This document shows positions 22,609 through 32,904 of a DNA stretch of 64,000 bases, piece by piece (the first letter of the stretch is position 1; each line of letters opens with the position of its first letter). The notes under the pieces were generated by a model that was not told the origin of the DNA, ran no database searches, and worked only from the letters and a program-made list of their open reading frames with translations. Position numbers and translations under genes: made by a program. The stretch covers positions 707,501 to 771,500 of the forward strand of contig WPIO01000092.1 in assembly GCA_009760855.2 (NCBI GenBank), read 5' to 3'. The stretch comes from Cristatella mucedo. Its lineage: Eukaryota > Bryozoa > Phylactolaemata > Cristatellidae.

Positions 22609-22830
22609 ATGTAGTTCATTTACATAGCGCTCAAAGAGAACTTCATCTCTATTCAGGCGCTTCAAATGTGCCTCGGGGCTCGAGCGCACCACCTCAGCCA
22701 GACCTTAGTCGGGGCGAGCACCTTAATCACTGGACCAAGCCAGCTGGAAAAAGTGATTAAGGCCCATGGAATAGGATGTCCTTGGTCGGGGCGAGCACAT
22801 TGACCGCTGGACCAGACCGGCTAGGCAATT
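22609..22830 (-). mobile_element. SINE1 copy plus a second partial SINE1 head
   Basis: On the minus strand, 22745-22609 has an A box TGGTCCAGTGATTAAGG, a B-box-like GCGCTCGAGCCCC, then the hairpin end AAGCGCCTGAATAGAGATG...GAGCGCTATG. A second A-box-like head lies at 22828-22779. Between them, 22746-22778 is a piece of LINE RT (AAAGTGATTAAGGCCCATGG, as at 48758-48777). Confidence 0.65.
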
Positions 22831-23310
22831 AAAAACGTGAGTGTCTCGCCTTTCCGCCCAGCCCTACCTAACATCTCTCCACTACACTGGTTTGTGTTAG
22901 CTTCACATTCAAAGCGAGCCTTCAGTACATAAGCCAACTTTATATAGTTCCCGCGTATTCGATGGCGATAGCACGTCCCACACTGCTACGGCCTTCAAAC
23001 TGGTAACACCATGTACGGCTTACTGAGCCTCAGACCTGCCATATGAAGCGGTAACGAATTCTTTGCAATACCCACTCAATCGTAACGTCATAAGTACGTC
23101 GAGCTACGTCGACTCTCATATCTGATGCGGGTGCCTGGAACCAGATTCCCAATTCGCCGCCAGCCGTCGGAAAATTATTAACGTTATGCGTTGGGCACCG
23201 GCGGCGCAGTCAGCGGTCGGACCTGTTACTGTCAGGTCCATCCCGAAGGAATTTATTGAACTCTTTTGACGCACCGGGTATTCAAGTGGCCGGTTTTAGC
23301 AGCCTATATT
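22831..23310. other. Unassigned stretch
   Basis: Nothing recognised. Confidence 0.4.
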
Positions 23311-23600
23311 TAGCGAACCAGCTTCCTCATCTCCTTCTCGTCCGACAGGTGTACCGCGGTCACCTCCTACATCTCAAACTTCTATCCACAAATTACCAAA
23401 CACTTCGGGATTTGATAGACGCCGGTGCGCGCTGAGCAACGAAGTACCTTAGCTTACCGAACCAGCTTCCACATCTCCTACTCGTCCGACAGCTGCACCG
23501 CGGTCAGCGTAGGTCGTACGAGTCTCAAACGAGTCTATTCACGGACTCCCGAACGCCTCGTGATTTTATCCGCGGACTCCCAAACGCCGGCGCGCGCTGA
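23311..23600. repeat. Two diverged tandem copies of a roughly 143-bp unit
   Basis: ACCAGCTTCC...CTCGTCCGACAG...ACCGCGGTCA recurs at 23318 and 23461, and both copies end near CGCCGG(T/C)GCGCGCTGAGCA. A 90-codon frame covers the second copy but has no known domain. Confidence 0.75.
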
Positions 23601-24729
23601 GCAGAAATTCCAACGTCCGGTGCGGTTGACGAGCGACTTTCCCGACCTCGCAAGTCAACGTTTCCCACGCCGCAGCGTGGCTAAACTCTCGCTATAATCT
23701 GCAGCGTCGTTCTGCAAAAGCGCCGCGTTTTACACCACCAACGGTTTTAAGGCAGTCTAATTCGTATTCAGGACAATACACTGCACGAAATTGTCAAGTC
23801 AGGTCCTCCGCGGCCTTTAAGCGAATGCCCACTTTTGCATAGGACGTACCAGCACAGATCTGCTCTAGCTCTCCGCTAGGCTTCGAGGACATGACTGCAA
23901 ATTTAGATAGTTACAGCACTATCAACAAACAACCTGTGCGTCTCCTCCTGCCAACGACCAAAAAATATCGTCTAAATACTGCCCCATTCCAGCTGGCGCA
24001 CCGAGCATGCCGGATGCTTGCCTCGCCGACCTCAGGCCCACGTGACGAACTGCACAGGGGGCGATTTTACCACTTTATTTTCGACAACGCTATGCCCAAA
24101 ATTTACCACTTTATCTTCCGCAATTTCCACTTTATCTTCCGTTAAGCTCAAACTTATCGGCATCCCCTGGTACCAAGTCTCCCGTTGATTTTGGCAGCGC
24201 ACCATCGTCAGACAGCTGTCTTATTTTACTGCGACTCGCCGTGCCGGCAGTCGTCATGCGGCCAGGTATTGCAAATGACAGAGCTAAACGCAGGGTACGT
24301 GCGCGAAATTAAAAGTTAAGCAAACTTCTGTAATCAGTGTTATGACCGCGCAACACTCACTACTTCAGGTAGCCGCACAACGCGTGCGATTTGCAAAGAC
24401 CTGAAGCTAGCAATACGCTGCTGATGAAGCGGCACTCAGTATTACGCACGCAGCACTAGCAATGACGCCGTCAGATCAATGCACAACGATAGCCTGTATT
24501 CCTCGGATGACGATACACCCGAATGACTTCCTGCTGACTCGCTAACGGGCGCAAAGCAAGCAACTCAGCACTCAGCAGCGCCAGACTCACCGACCCGGCC
24601 CGTCGATCCAGAGACTATGACTGCGGCGGACTGAGGCCCGAGCGTTATGCAGCAGCCAGGTCATACGTCACAATAATCACTACCATACATAATCCTGCTC
24701 ATAAGCCTCAGTTTATTGCGGCCATCTCT
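23601..24729. other. Unassigned stretch
   Basis: Short degenerate tandem TTTACCACTTTAT(C/T)TTC units lie at 24065-24145. Otherwise no coding domain or shared repeat. Confidence 0.4.
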
Positions 24730-27300
24730 CGTCTCCTAACATAGAGTGCTCTCATGTGTGTTCGCTGCAGAATTCTTCCTAAAATCAAAGTTCTTTTGAG
24801 CATACGGAAACGATACAGCTACAACCTGTTTAAAGTTATTCTGATTGTTATTTGACCGTAGCGCGTAAGAAATTACGTGCCTATGGATATCTAAAGGCTC
24901 ATCGCTTTGGGCTGCTGGGTCTCCCACACCGGCGGCTGCCTTAGCTACGCCGCCGGCTAGTAACCTGCATGTTAGTTATGCTCATCAGCAGCTGTTACCG
25001 CTTCGTCATCGTAGATCAAATGCATTCCTAGATATTAATGTTGTTGCTAAGATTCGTGTACTATGCATTAACAAAAGAAAAGCACCCCGAAGCCGCCGCG
25101 GTGGCCGGAACCGCCAGGTCAGACGCCACTCATTGGGTGGGAACTGGGAGCTGAGTACCCGCTCGCTCGGTATTCCTAGCATTGTCTCGAACCGCTCAGC
25201 ACGCTACCCCACATGCGTCACTGTACATATCTCTAACTTAGTGGTCATCTGGCCTGCTGTAACTCCATCGGCCAGGCTTAACGCTTGCCTTTGGAATCCT
25301 TGCTCAATGTGCAATAAACCTCTGATAGTAAGCCACCTTATTTCTGAAAATAGTCTCAATCTGCTCGCCCTAACTGAAACTTGACTAAAATCGCTAAATT
25401 CTTCGAAAATTAAAGACGCTACCCCAATTGGTTTCTCATTCTTTCACACCTAGATCAATCAAAACTGGAGATGGAGTTGCTGTTATCGTGCGTTCGAAAT
25501 TCAACTTCAAGCTACCCTTGGAGCAGTCTTTTGAATCGATTGTCTTGGTCTCACCCGTAAAAACTTTCAAGAAAGCTGCAGTCAGGCCACTGCTCAAGAA
25601 GGCAACACTAGACCATAAGAACTTAAGCAACTACCACCCTGTCTCCCTTCTACAATTTCTATTGAAGACACTGGAACGAGTCGTGGCAGACCAGCTAAAC
25701 TCATATATTGAAACTTCAAACCTTGCTAGTAGGTTCCAGACTATTTTTAAAGCTAATTACTCCAAAGAATCAGAATTGTTCGGGTGCATAAACGACCTAC
25801 TTAGGAATGCAGAAATAGGTAGAGTATCTCTACTTGTTTTGCCCGATCTTTCGGCAGCTTTTGATACTATCGATCACCAAGTTCTTCGTGAGCATCTCTC
25901 GTCTCGCCTGGGCATCACTGGCACTGCTCTGCAATGGTTCCGGTCCTATTCCAATGGAAGGCTCCAGAGTATTGACGTGAATGGACAAAGATAATCCGAG
26001 GCACCTCTCAAATATGGGGTAACTCAGGGATCCGTGCTAGGTCCGATTCTTTTCACGGTTTATGCGCTCCCTCTTGCCGTTGTGATTGCTAAGAACAATC
26101 TAGCAAATGTAAAGCGCCTAGAAAGAGATTCAGTTCTCTGAGGGCGCTTTATCAAGTGCAATATTATTATTATTATTATAGGCTTTCACTTCTATGCGAA
26201 TGACACTCAGTTGTACCTTTACTTTGATCCCTTCCAGTCTTCGAGCACCTCAAATTCTCCAAACTCCCTTTCTACATGTATTGATGACATCCGCATATGA
26301 ATGGCCGCAAATTTTCTCAAATTGAATGATGATAAAACCAACTTGCTAGTTATGAGCAAACCAAGTGTGATTCAGAAATTGGAAAGGTTAACGCTCAAGA
26401 TTGGCTCTGCGAGCATATCTCCTGTTGAATCTGCACGAAATCTAGGTGTCATGTTCCAAAGTGACCTTTCGTTAGACGACCAAATCAGCTCCACAGTCAA
26501 ATCTGCCTACTTTCAGCAACACTGCTAGACATTAACATCGCAAAAATTCGGGCTTGTTTAGATAAGGATACCACATCTAAGTTGATCCATGCATTTGTGA
26601 CATCCTGTCTTGACTTCTGTAACTCACTGCTTGCTGGCCTACCGGCATGTGCAATCAGGCGCTTACAGCTGGTGCAAAACTCTGCAGCTAGGCTTGTCTG
26701 TCGTGAGCGTCGCAGTTGCCAAATTACCACATTCCACATTACTTCTCGCCGACCTTTACTGGTTACCATTGAAGCAACGGATCGACTTCAAGGTTCTGTC
26801 GCTCACGTTTAGGTCACTTCATTCTTTGTCTCGAGCTATCTTACAGACCTACTCCCCCACCAGGCCAAGCACCTTAATAACCGCTTTTCGGAATCCAACT
26901 ATTTACCAATCCCTCGCACAAATCTTAAATCCTTTGGAGACCGTGGATTTAGTTCGTCTGCTCCCAAAGCCTGGAACTCACTACCGACTTGCATCACAAC
27001 ATCCCCTGACTTGACAACATTTAAAAATAACTTAAAAACGCATCTATTTAGGACAGAATTTAGTGGGTCCCTGTGATTAGTCCTTCACTTGCTTATGCGT
27101 GGTGACACTGTGCATGCTACCACTAACTACACTTGCATGCCGACGCTGTGCATGTCACCCCTAACCATGTTATTCATGTTGTTTATCAAGAATGATACCA
27201 CTCACCATTCAATTGCGTTTCCTTTTGAAGCAAATGTAAAGTGCCTAGAAAGAGATTGAGTTCTCTGAGGGCGTTTAATTAAGCGCTTTATTGTTATTAC
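24730..27300 (+). mobile_element. LINE-A, longest copy in the window
   Basis: Order: a 5' region shared with 36740-35640 (reverse); the endonuclease start (LNACLWNPCSMCNKPLI, LNLLALTET, then a stop); an internal deletion joining endonuclease SFESIVLVSP to RT FKKAAVRPLLKKATLDHKN; RT motif A region LLVLPDLSAAFDTIDHQVL; GVTQGSVLGPILF; a 79-bp nested insertion; YANDTQLYLYF (FADD changed to YAND); ANFLKLNDDKTNLLVMSKPS; the C-terminal region; the 3' UTR and a hairpin with a poor tail. The stops, frameshift, deletion and altered catalytic box make it inactive. Confidence 0.9.
26102..26180 (+). mobile_element. Solo LINE-A hairpin tail nested in the LINE-A RT
   Basis: CAAATGTAAAGCGCC...GGGCGCTTTATCAAGTGC plus ATT repeats interrupts the RT reading frame between PLAVVIAKN and GFHFYANDTQLY. 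Only the last 75-80 bp of the element is present. Confidence 0.85.
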
Positions 27301-27795
27301 TATAGTTATAAGCGTCATAACTCAATGGTAAAGAACTAAGTCTCTCTAATTCGAGGCTCAGCTGACAAGCTCATAATCACGGGGCTTTACAGCATGCAAT
27401 AAGCCAAGGTCTGACTCTGGCACTACTACAAATGCTTCGACTATGCCATCCATGTTTTGCAGGCATCTCTAACAACAACAACGCCACATTAAAAAAAACA
27501 ACACAACCAGTACATCGCGTGAGATGAAGTGCCGCCGTGAAGCCCTTCACAAGTCAATAGTCGAGAAGAAAATTACGGTGTTTAACAACGCAGCCGAGAA
27601 AATGAACGTGGACAGTATTAGAAACGGACAACGAATAAGCGACAAACAGGTTCGATGTATACTAGTCCTAAGGTAGCAATACTGGCGGAGCAAGTCATCG
27701 TGCATACATATCTGAATGCTATTGGCTTCTCTTCATGATCTCGCTCTGATCAGCCGTAGCTGAGTGGCCTATTGGCCTGGTTTCTCGTGATACTG
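27301..27795. other. Unassigned stretch
   Basis: A weak tRNA-like pair (TAACTCAATGG and AATTCGAGGCT) lies at 27312-27352, too poor to call. Confidence 0.35.
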
Positions 27796-28660
27796 TAATG
27801 TAATGTATCTCCGTCAGTAACTCCACAAAGTCATAAAGACCATGTGGGTGTTACGCAGGAGAGTTTTTTATAGCGCACTCACAGCCTAAGCGGCTTTCGG
27901 TATGCATTCGGTACCCAACAGACTTCGTCTCACGCAACAAAGAAAAAGTGGGAAGCATAGCAGAGTCGGGAGAGCAGTTGACGTAGTGAGTAGCATGGAA
28001 GTAGCAGCTCAGGACCGCTGAAAAGGATGAGCCATAGTCGGCAGTAGGAGAGTAGTTGTCGTTGCGTAAGTATTGTGGAAGCGAGTTCCACAGTCTAGGA
28101 CCTGCAGAGCTAAAGCTTCTGTCGCCAACTGTCTTTAAGCGGAGGAATGGAACAGCTAACTTATTGTCCACACAGGACCTGAGGGCGCGAACAGGCTGAA
28201 ACTGATGCAGCAGTTCAGCTAAGTACGAAGGAGCCAAGCCGTGGCGGGCCTTGTGGGTCAGCGTAAGAACTTTGCTCTGTATCCTTTGCTCAACCGGCAA
28301 CCATCCTAGCTCTTTCAGCAGAGGTGACACGTGCTCAAACCGCTGGGACTTGAAGACCAGCCTTGCAGCCATATTCATAGTCAGCTGCAGTGGCATAATA
28401 GCTTTCTTTGGCAGCCCAGCCAAAAGGGAATAACAATAATCAAGCCGAGACAGAACTAAAGAGCTAGTTAAATTTTTTACAAGCCACTGTGGGAGACAGC
28501 TCCTAATCTTGGATAGGGATCGGATGTGATGGCTGGCTGTAGAGGCAGTCTTCTGAATGAAGCTTTGGAAATTGAGACAGCTGTCGAACTCGACACCTAG
28601 ATTACCAGCACGTGGTGAAGGTCGCACAATAGCATCACCTATTAGAACAGCAAAGCCTTA
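27796..28660 (-). mobile_element. LINE-B, best-preserved C-terminal region
   Basis: A minus-strand frame open over 258 codons (28627-27851) reads RPSPRAGNLGVEFDSCLNF, KIRSCLPQWLVKNLTSSLVL, SRLDYCYSLLAGLPKKAIM, LKELGWLPVEQRIQSKVLTL, SYLAELLHQFQPVRALRSC and GDRSFSSAGPRLWNSLPQYL. The 3' UTR ends in GGAGATACATTACATTACA. The intact frame suggests a fairly young copy. Confidence 0.92.
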
Positions 28661-29184
28661 GCCTAACAGCAGTGGTCTGCAGCTCCAAAAACAGAGGTGC
28701 TGTCCTGAGTCAGCCACTGCTGCACTCAGGTCAAGGTGAAACCGCCCGGCACACTGGCTGTGAAGCGAATTCAGCCAACAAATTACACCTAATACAGCAG
28801 GTGACTCCAAACAGACTCGCTAGCAGGCTCACAGCAGATGGCGATACACGTATGGACTCACCTATCTGGGGATCGTTACTTCTAACCGTGTTTGCAGTCA
28901 GGATTATGCCAGATTACGAGTCATACAATAATCTGATTTCTACATAATCCTCAATTAGGCTGCCTCAATAATAATCATAATTATAAGCCTCAGCTTATCT
29001 TGGAATCTCATAAGTATCTGTCAGTTATTATTGAGCTGCCGAAGTTTTGGCATATAAACGTGGTTTAGCTGTTAAGCTCATAGCTCATAATAGCAGGGCA
29101 TTGCAACTGAGCAAGGACAGTCTTCCTGTTCACAACCTGCGGTTCAATTATAAACGACCTTACTCAGCGTCGTAGCAAGCAAGC
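28661..29184. other. Unassigned stretch
   Basis: A plus-strand 91-codon frame (28672-28947) has no visible domain. Confidence 0.35.
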
Positions 29185-29189
29185 ACTCT

Positions 29190-29193
29190 CTCC

Positions 29194-29254
<61 letters not shown>
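29190..29254. repeat. (TC)n microsatellite
   Basis: About 60 bp of pure TC. Confidence 0.97.
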
Positions 29255-29258
<4 letters not shown>

Positions 29259-29488
29259 ATACGCAGGTTATGCTTAATCATGGAAAGTTATTCATTACGC
29301 CACGTCGTCTTCTATAGTTAAACAGTATTCGAAAACTACTTGCAAGACTCTTCTGCTGCCTGATAGCAAGCAAACAGTCGCCTACGAAATAGTTTAATAA
29401 AATTTGAACGACAGACACGCATTGTGAATTCCTTGTGGAATAAACGGTGACATCTAAGTGAACCATGAATCAGCTCGTAAATGAGAGC

Positions 29489-29642
29489 TACACACGCACA
29501 CACGCACACACGCACACACGCACACACGCACACACGCACACACGCACACACGCACACACGCACACACGCACACACGCACACACGCACACACGCACACACG
29601 CACACACGCACACACGCACACACGCACACACGCACACACACG
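29489..29642. repeat. (GCACACAC)n octamer array
   Basis: About 19 near-perfect copies of an 8-bp unit. The long frames through it on both strands are artefacts. Confidence 0.97.
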
Positions 29643-29841
29643 GGTCCGACTGTAAGTAACTGTCCGGATTCGGGTAGACTTCGCCAGCATGACACTGTTT
29701 TTCTGCCAGGCCAACAAGAGGCCGGCTTACTTAAAATGGCTTCGGAGGCAAACTTCTGACGGAGAACGGCGGAGTGGCCCCGCCGGAGCTTCCCACTTGG
29801 TTCAGCTAAAGCGCCGTCGTTTGTTTGTAGAGCGAGCGAAC

Positions 29842-29961
29842 CTTTCGGCTGTGAGCACGGCGCCCATAGATGGAAGAGAGTGAAGTGAGCTGGCTCTGTG
29901 CCAAACGACTTCGCAACAGCGCCAAATAAGCTGCCATGGGTACTGTGCTCATAGCCGAAAG
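29842..29961. repeat. Imperfect inverted repeat, 27-bp arms
   Basis: CTTTCGGCTGTGAGCACGG... at 29842-29868 pairs with the reverse complement of 29935-29961. Three of the four differences would be G:U pairs in a plus-strand transcript. The loop is about 66 nt. Confidence 0.75.
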
Positions 29962-30144
29962 TGTGTTCAATCTATAAATAGACGACGCCATATTAGTTGC
30001 TCGGTTCGCATAATGGCTGCATCGGCCTCGCCAAAATGAATAGGCCACACACCAAATTCTACGCCCAATCGCTGCAAAGAAGTCGGAAAAGAGGAGCCCG
30101 TCGTAGTGGCAGCACTGCAACCAGCAGCGGTCGTGCAGCCTTAT

Positions 30145-30720
30145 TGGACGTAGGGCGCTGGGCTGTTTCTGGGAAGTAGGGGAAGTAGTAAGCCCATTCA
30201 GATGGGAGAGTTGCAAAGTGGACTTGGGGCCTCGAGAACCTCGGGAGCCTATCCCAGTCTCTCAGAAACGCGCCACTGTTTCCGTACGAAATATTATTTC
30301 TATGTATACTTTCGCAAGCCGCAGGCCATGCATAATTTTTCTGCTGAAATAAAGCTAGGTCTACCAGTGACGAGCGCGCAAGATCTCGTGAAGACCCTTT
30401 ACAACCCTATATTATATACGCTGGGAGACACAATTAATCCTGTCATCAGTCTGAGTTTGAAATCGTCTCTGAAAAGTTGGGTTGATCCGAAGGCCTTCAA
30501 ATCAGCCATCGTTAGACTAATACTTAAAGCCTAGAAAAGATTCATGTGTCCAAGCTAAATACCGCTCAGCTTTCCGCCTTCCTTGTTTGTCAAAGATTCT
30601 TGATGAAATTGTCGCTATGCAGCTCGTTTCACATGTTTGAAAAGAATAAATTGTCAGAGAAATTATAGTCGCGATTCAGGCGACAACGTTAACTAACGTT
30701 AACTAACCAACAAAGTTGCC
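30145..30720 (+). mobile_element. LINE-C copy, left part, split by an LTR element
   Basis: Shares order and sequence with 19585-20220. It encodes DPKAFKSAIVRLILKA and the stop-ridden start of an RT. The element continues at 32905 after the LTR retrotransposon. Confidence 0.65.
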
Positions 30721-30725
30721 CTATG

Positions 30726-31023
30726 TGTGGCTATTTTGAGATTATGACACTGTCGTTGGCTTATGGGCTGTTGAGATGGGGGCATGGACATTTTCCCCCT
30801 GGACGTTTCCCCGGACATACCCCGGACATTCCCCCCCCCGGAAGTTTTCCCCATGGGGTAGGACATTCCCCCGGTATATGGTTTAGGGTTTCAGGTTTAG
30901 GATTTTTAGGGTCTAGGGTTTAAGGTTTAGTGTTTAGGGTTTCAGAGTGTAGGGTTTAGCGTTTCGGGTTTAGGGTTTATAATTTATAGTTTTCAGGGTT
31001 TAGGCTGTATCTCTTAGGTTAAT

Positions 31024-31090
<67 letters not shown>

Positions 31091-31253
31091 GTGTGTATTC
31101 TTAGTTATACATTCATCAAAAGAGGGGCAAATGTCCTACCCCGAGGGGTAATGTCCGGGGGAAATGTCCTAGGGCCCATTGGGGGAAATATCCGGGGGGA
31201 AACGTGCAGTAGGAAGTGTCCTACAACCACCGCTTGGAGAGTGGCAAACTACA
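30726..31253 (+). repeat. 5' LTR, with its middle replaced by a foreign module
   Basis: The first about 52 bp (to about 30777) and the last about 25 bp match the 3' LTR. The middle 148 bp seen in the 3' LTR is missing, and about 450 bp of unrelated sequence stands in its place. Confidence 0.85.
30778..31228. repeat. Fold-back module with TTTAGGG-like core
   Basis: The left arm (30784-30876) holds five or six units like GGACATTTCCCCC; the right arm (31124-31220) holds the reverse complement (GGGGGAAATGTCC), including GGGGTAGGACATT next to the core on both sides. The core is a degenerate TTTAGGG array (about 30884-31005), then (CA)n (31024-31072), then (TA)n to 31090. No ORF. Confidence 0.85.
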
Positions 31254-31298
31254 AGCTATTTCGGCCGAAGCGGTAGAGCGGTCCGAGCCAGATAATGA

Positions 31299-31541
31299 TG
31301 CTGGAAAACTACTACGTCAGGGGTCAGGGACGACTTCGTAAGCTGGTTGATCGATTCAGAGCGGAGGCTTAATGAAAGACGTGTCGATCCAGCTTTGTGG
31401 TGCGTGTACATATTTGCGTTCCTGGCAGGCGGTGCATTAACGTTCGCTGCTACCCTTCCTGACTCGGTGCAAGAGGAATAAGCCCAGCTGCGTGCAACAC
31501 TTGTGAAGGTGTTTGCAGGTGAGGAGAGACTTCGGCGGTAG
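31299..31541 (+). pseudogene. Gag-like remnant of the LTR element
   Basis: Sixty open codons, a TAA at 31479-31481, then 19 more codons to TAG. The residues (VRDDFVSWLIDSERRLNE, WCVYIFAFLAGGALTFAATL, then AQLRATLVKVFAGEERLRR) follow the layout of retrotransposon Gag capsid-like segments: W-L helix, hydrophobic L-x-G-x-A stretch, then LRATLVKVF. The assignment rests on pattern only; the in-frame stops show decay. Confidence 0.5.
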
Positions 31542-31698
31542 GACTTTCAGAGGACAGAAAAACAGAGGCGATAGCGCAGACGCGGCTGGAGGTGGAGGCC
31601 GGTAAAGTGCGACTGGTGCGCTCGGATTTGGTAAACGCTGGTGGGACTGAGGAGGCCGACAGCAGCGACCGGAAGCGGCAGCAGTAATCGCCAACACT

Positions 31699-32106
31699 GT
31701 GACGGGCGACGAAATCAGAGCCAGCCGAGACGCTGGTGGAGCCTGCAGAAGTGGCGGCAGAGCCGCAGAGGTCACGAACGAGGCGGAGGCGTCTGGCACA
31801 GAGACGGCAGCGTCCGGTAGAGAGGCGGCAGCTTTTGGCAGGCAGACTGCTGTATCTACCCGAGAGGAGGCTCTGTCTGCCAGAGAGGTGGCGGCGGCCG
31901 GGGAAGCACTGGTAGAGCGCGACACAGCACCGGTGGCCAGCGAGTCGGCGCTAATGGTGGTCTCGGAGGTGACGGCAGCATGGAACGAAGCATTAGCGGC
32001 GGCGGAAATGCATGTAGCGCCCGCTAAGGAGGCTGGCGAGACGCTCGCTGAGAAGGCACACGTGATGCTTGTCGAATTACCGGAGCCGAAGACCGAGGAG
32101 TGGTAG
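31699..32106 (+). CDS. Alanine/glutamate-rich ORF inside the LTR element
   Basis: A 135-codon frame made of loosely repeated T/S-A-x-G-R-E-A-A blocks (for example SGREAAAFGRQTAVSTREEA), predicted mostly helical, perhaps coiled-coil. It could be part of a gag-derived product or simply repeat-driven; the minus strand is also open over the same DNA. No known family. Confidence 0.3.
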   Translation: MTGDEIRASRDAGGACRSGGRAAEVTNEAEASGTETAASGREAAAFGRQTAVSTREEALSAREVAAAGEALVERDTAPVASESALMVVSEVTAAWNEALAAAEMHVAPAKEAGETLAEKAHVMLVELPEPKTEEW

Positions 32107-32670
32107 GGACAGATGGTGGCGCATGAAGGGATTTAGCCTTGGTTTCCGAACTGCTGGCGAAGGAAACGCGCGAGGGCCAGCAGAACACGTGAGTGAGACG
32201 CCCGTAGAGGAGACGCGACAGGTTGTACGCCGAGCGACCAAAGGCAATGGCGTACAGGAGTGACCGACGGAGCGGCTCGAGGCAGCCGTACAGGAGCCGA
32301 GACTTGAGGCATCTGCCTCACGGGCGACGCGAGAGGCGACTCCGGTTGCAGTCCTGAAGACAGAAGCCGGCGTTAGGGCGAATGCCCGGGAGCCCCGTGC
32401 GGTGGCGGGGACTGGCACCGGATTGGAGACTAGTGGAGCGGTGGAAATCTGTATGGCTCGGCGATGCGGCAAAGCTCGCACCATACATAGCCGGAAGGTT
32501 AGCAAGGCCGTGCTTTCACTTACCTCCGAGCGGCAGTCACTTAGCCTTGTGTTAGATAAGAAGGCAGTTAAGGACGGTATGTCCATTACTATATGACGAT
32601 ATGTCTATTGCTGCGCTGTTGTAATGCCATGTTTTATTATTGCCGCATTTGATCTTGAGATCAAGGGGAA

Positions 32671-32899
32671 TGTGGCTATTTTATATTATGACACTATCGT
32701 TGGCTTATGGGCTGTTGAGATTTATGGCAGTGATATGTAAGTAACGGGCTGCAAAGTCCCGGGAAGTTACGTCGAGGACGCTGTGAGGGGCAGTCGCGTA
32801 CTGGCCCGCTGCGGCGTCTGTGTGAATTAACGTCTTTGAGCCTGCTTCGGTGTTCTGTGTGGTGTCGTGCACCTGCCTCTTGGAGAATGCCAAACTACA
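32671..32899 (+). repeat. 3' LTR
   Basis: 229 bp, TGTGGC...CTACA. Its start follows a purine tract and its end is followed by the CTATG duplication. Confidence 0.88.
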
Positions 32900-32904
32900 C
32901 TATG

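Larger units (their letters stand above)
30726..32899 (+). mobile_element. LTR retrotransposon with 5-bp target duplication
   Basis: Both LTRs start TGTGGCTATTTT and end GCCAAACTACA or GGCAAACTACA. CTATG is duplicated exactly at 30721-30725 and 32900-32904. A purine tract (AAGGGGAA) directly precedes the 3' LTR. The internal part (31254-32670) has a gag-like remnant and no visible protease, RT or integrase, so the copy is non-autonomous or deleted. It interrupts an older LINE. Superfamily cannot be assigned without pol; the primer-binding site was not recognised. Confidence 0.9.

Noticed and set aside
27307-27370. tRNA gene
   Set aside because: Only weak A- and B-box-like matches, and no cloverleaf stems could be made.
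29489-29642. CRISPR-like array
   Set aside because: Unit of 8 bp with no spacers; a plain microsatellite.
29336-29759. Cysteine/valine-rich frames (VCVCACVR) and histidine/threonine-rich frames
   Set aside because: Translations of the (GCACACAC)n octamer array on either strand.
30884-31005. Telomere end or chromosome terminus
   Set aside because: The TTTAGGG-like array is short, degenerate and inside an LTR, with ordinary sequence on both sides.
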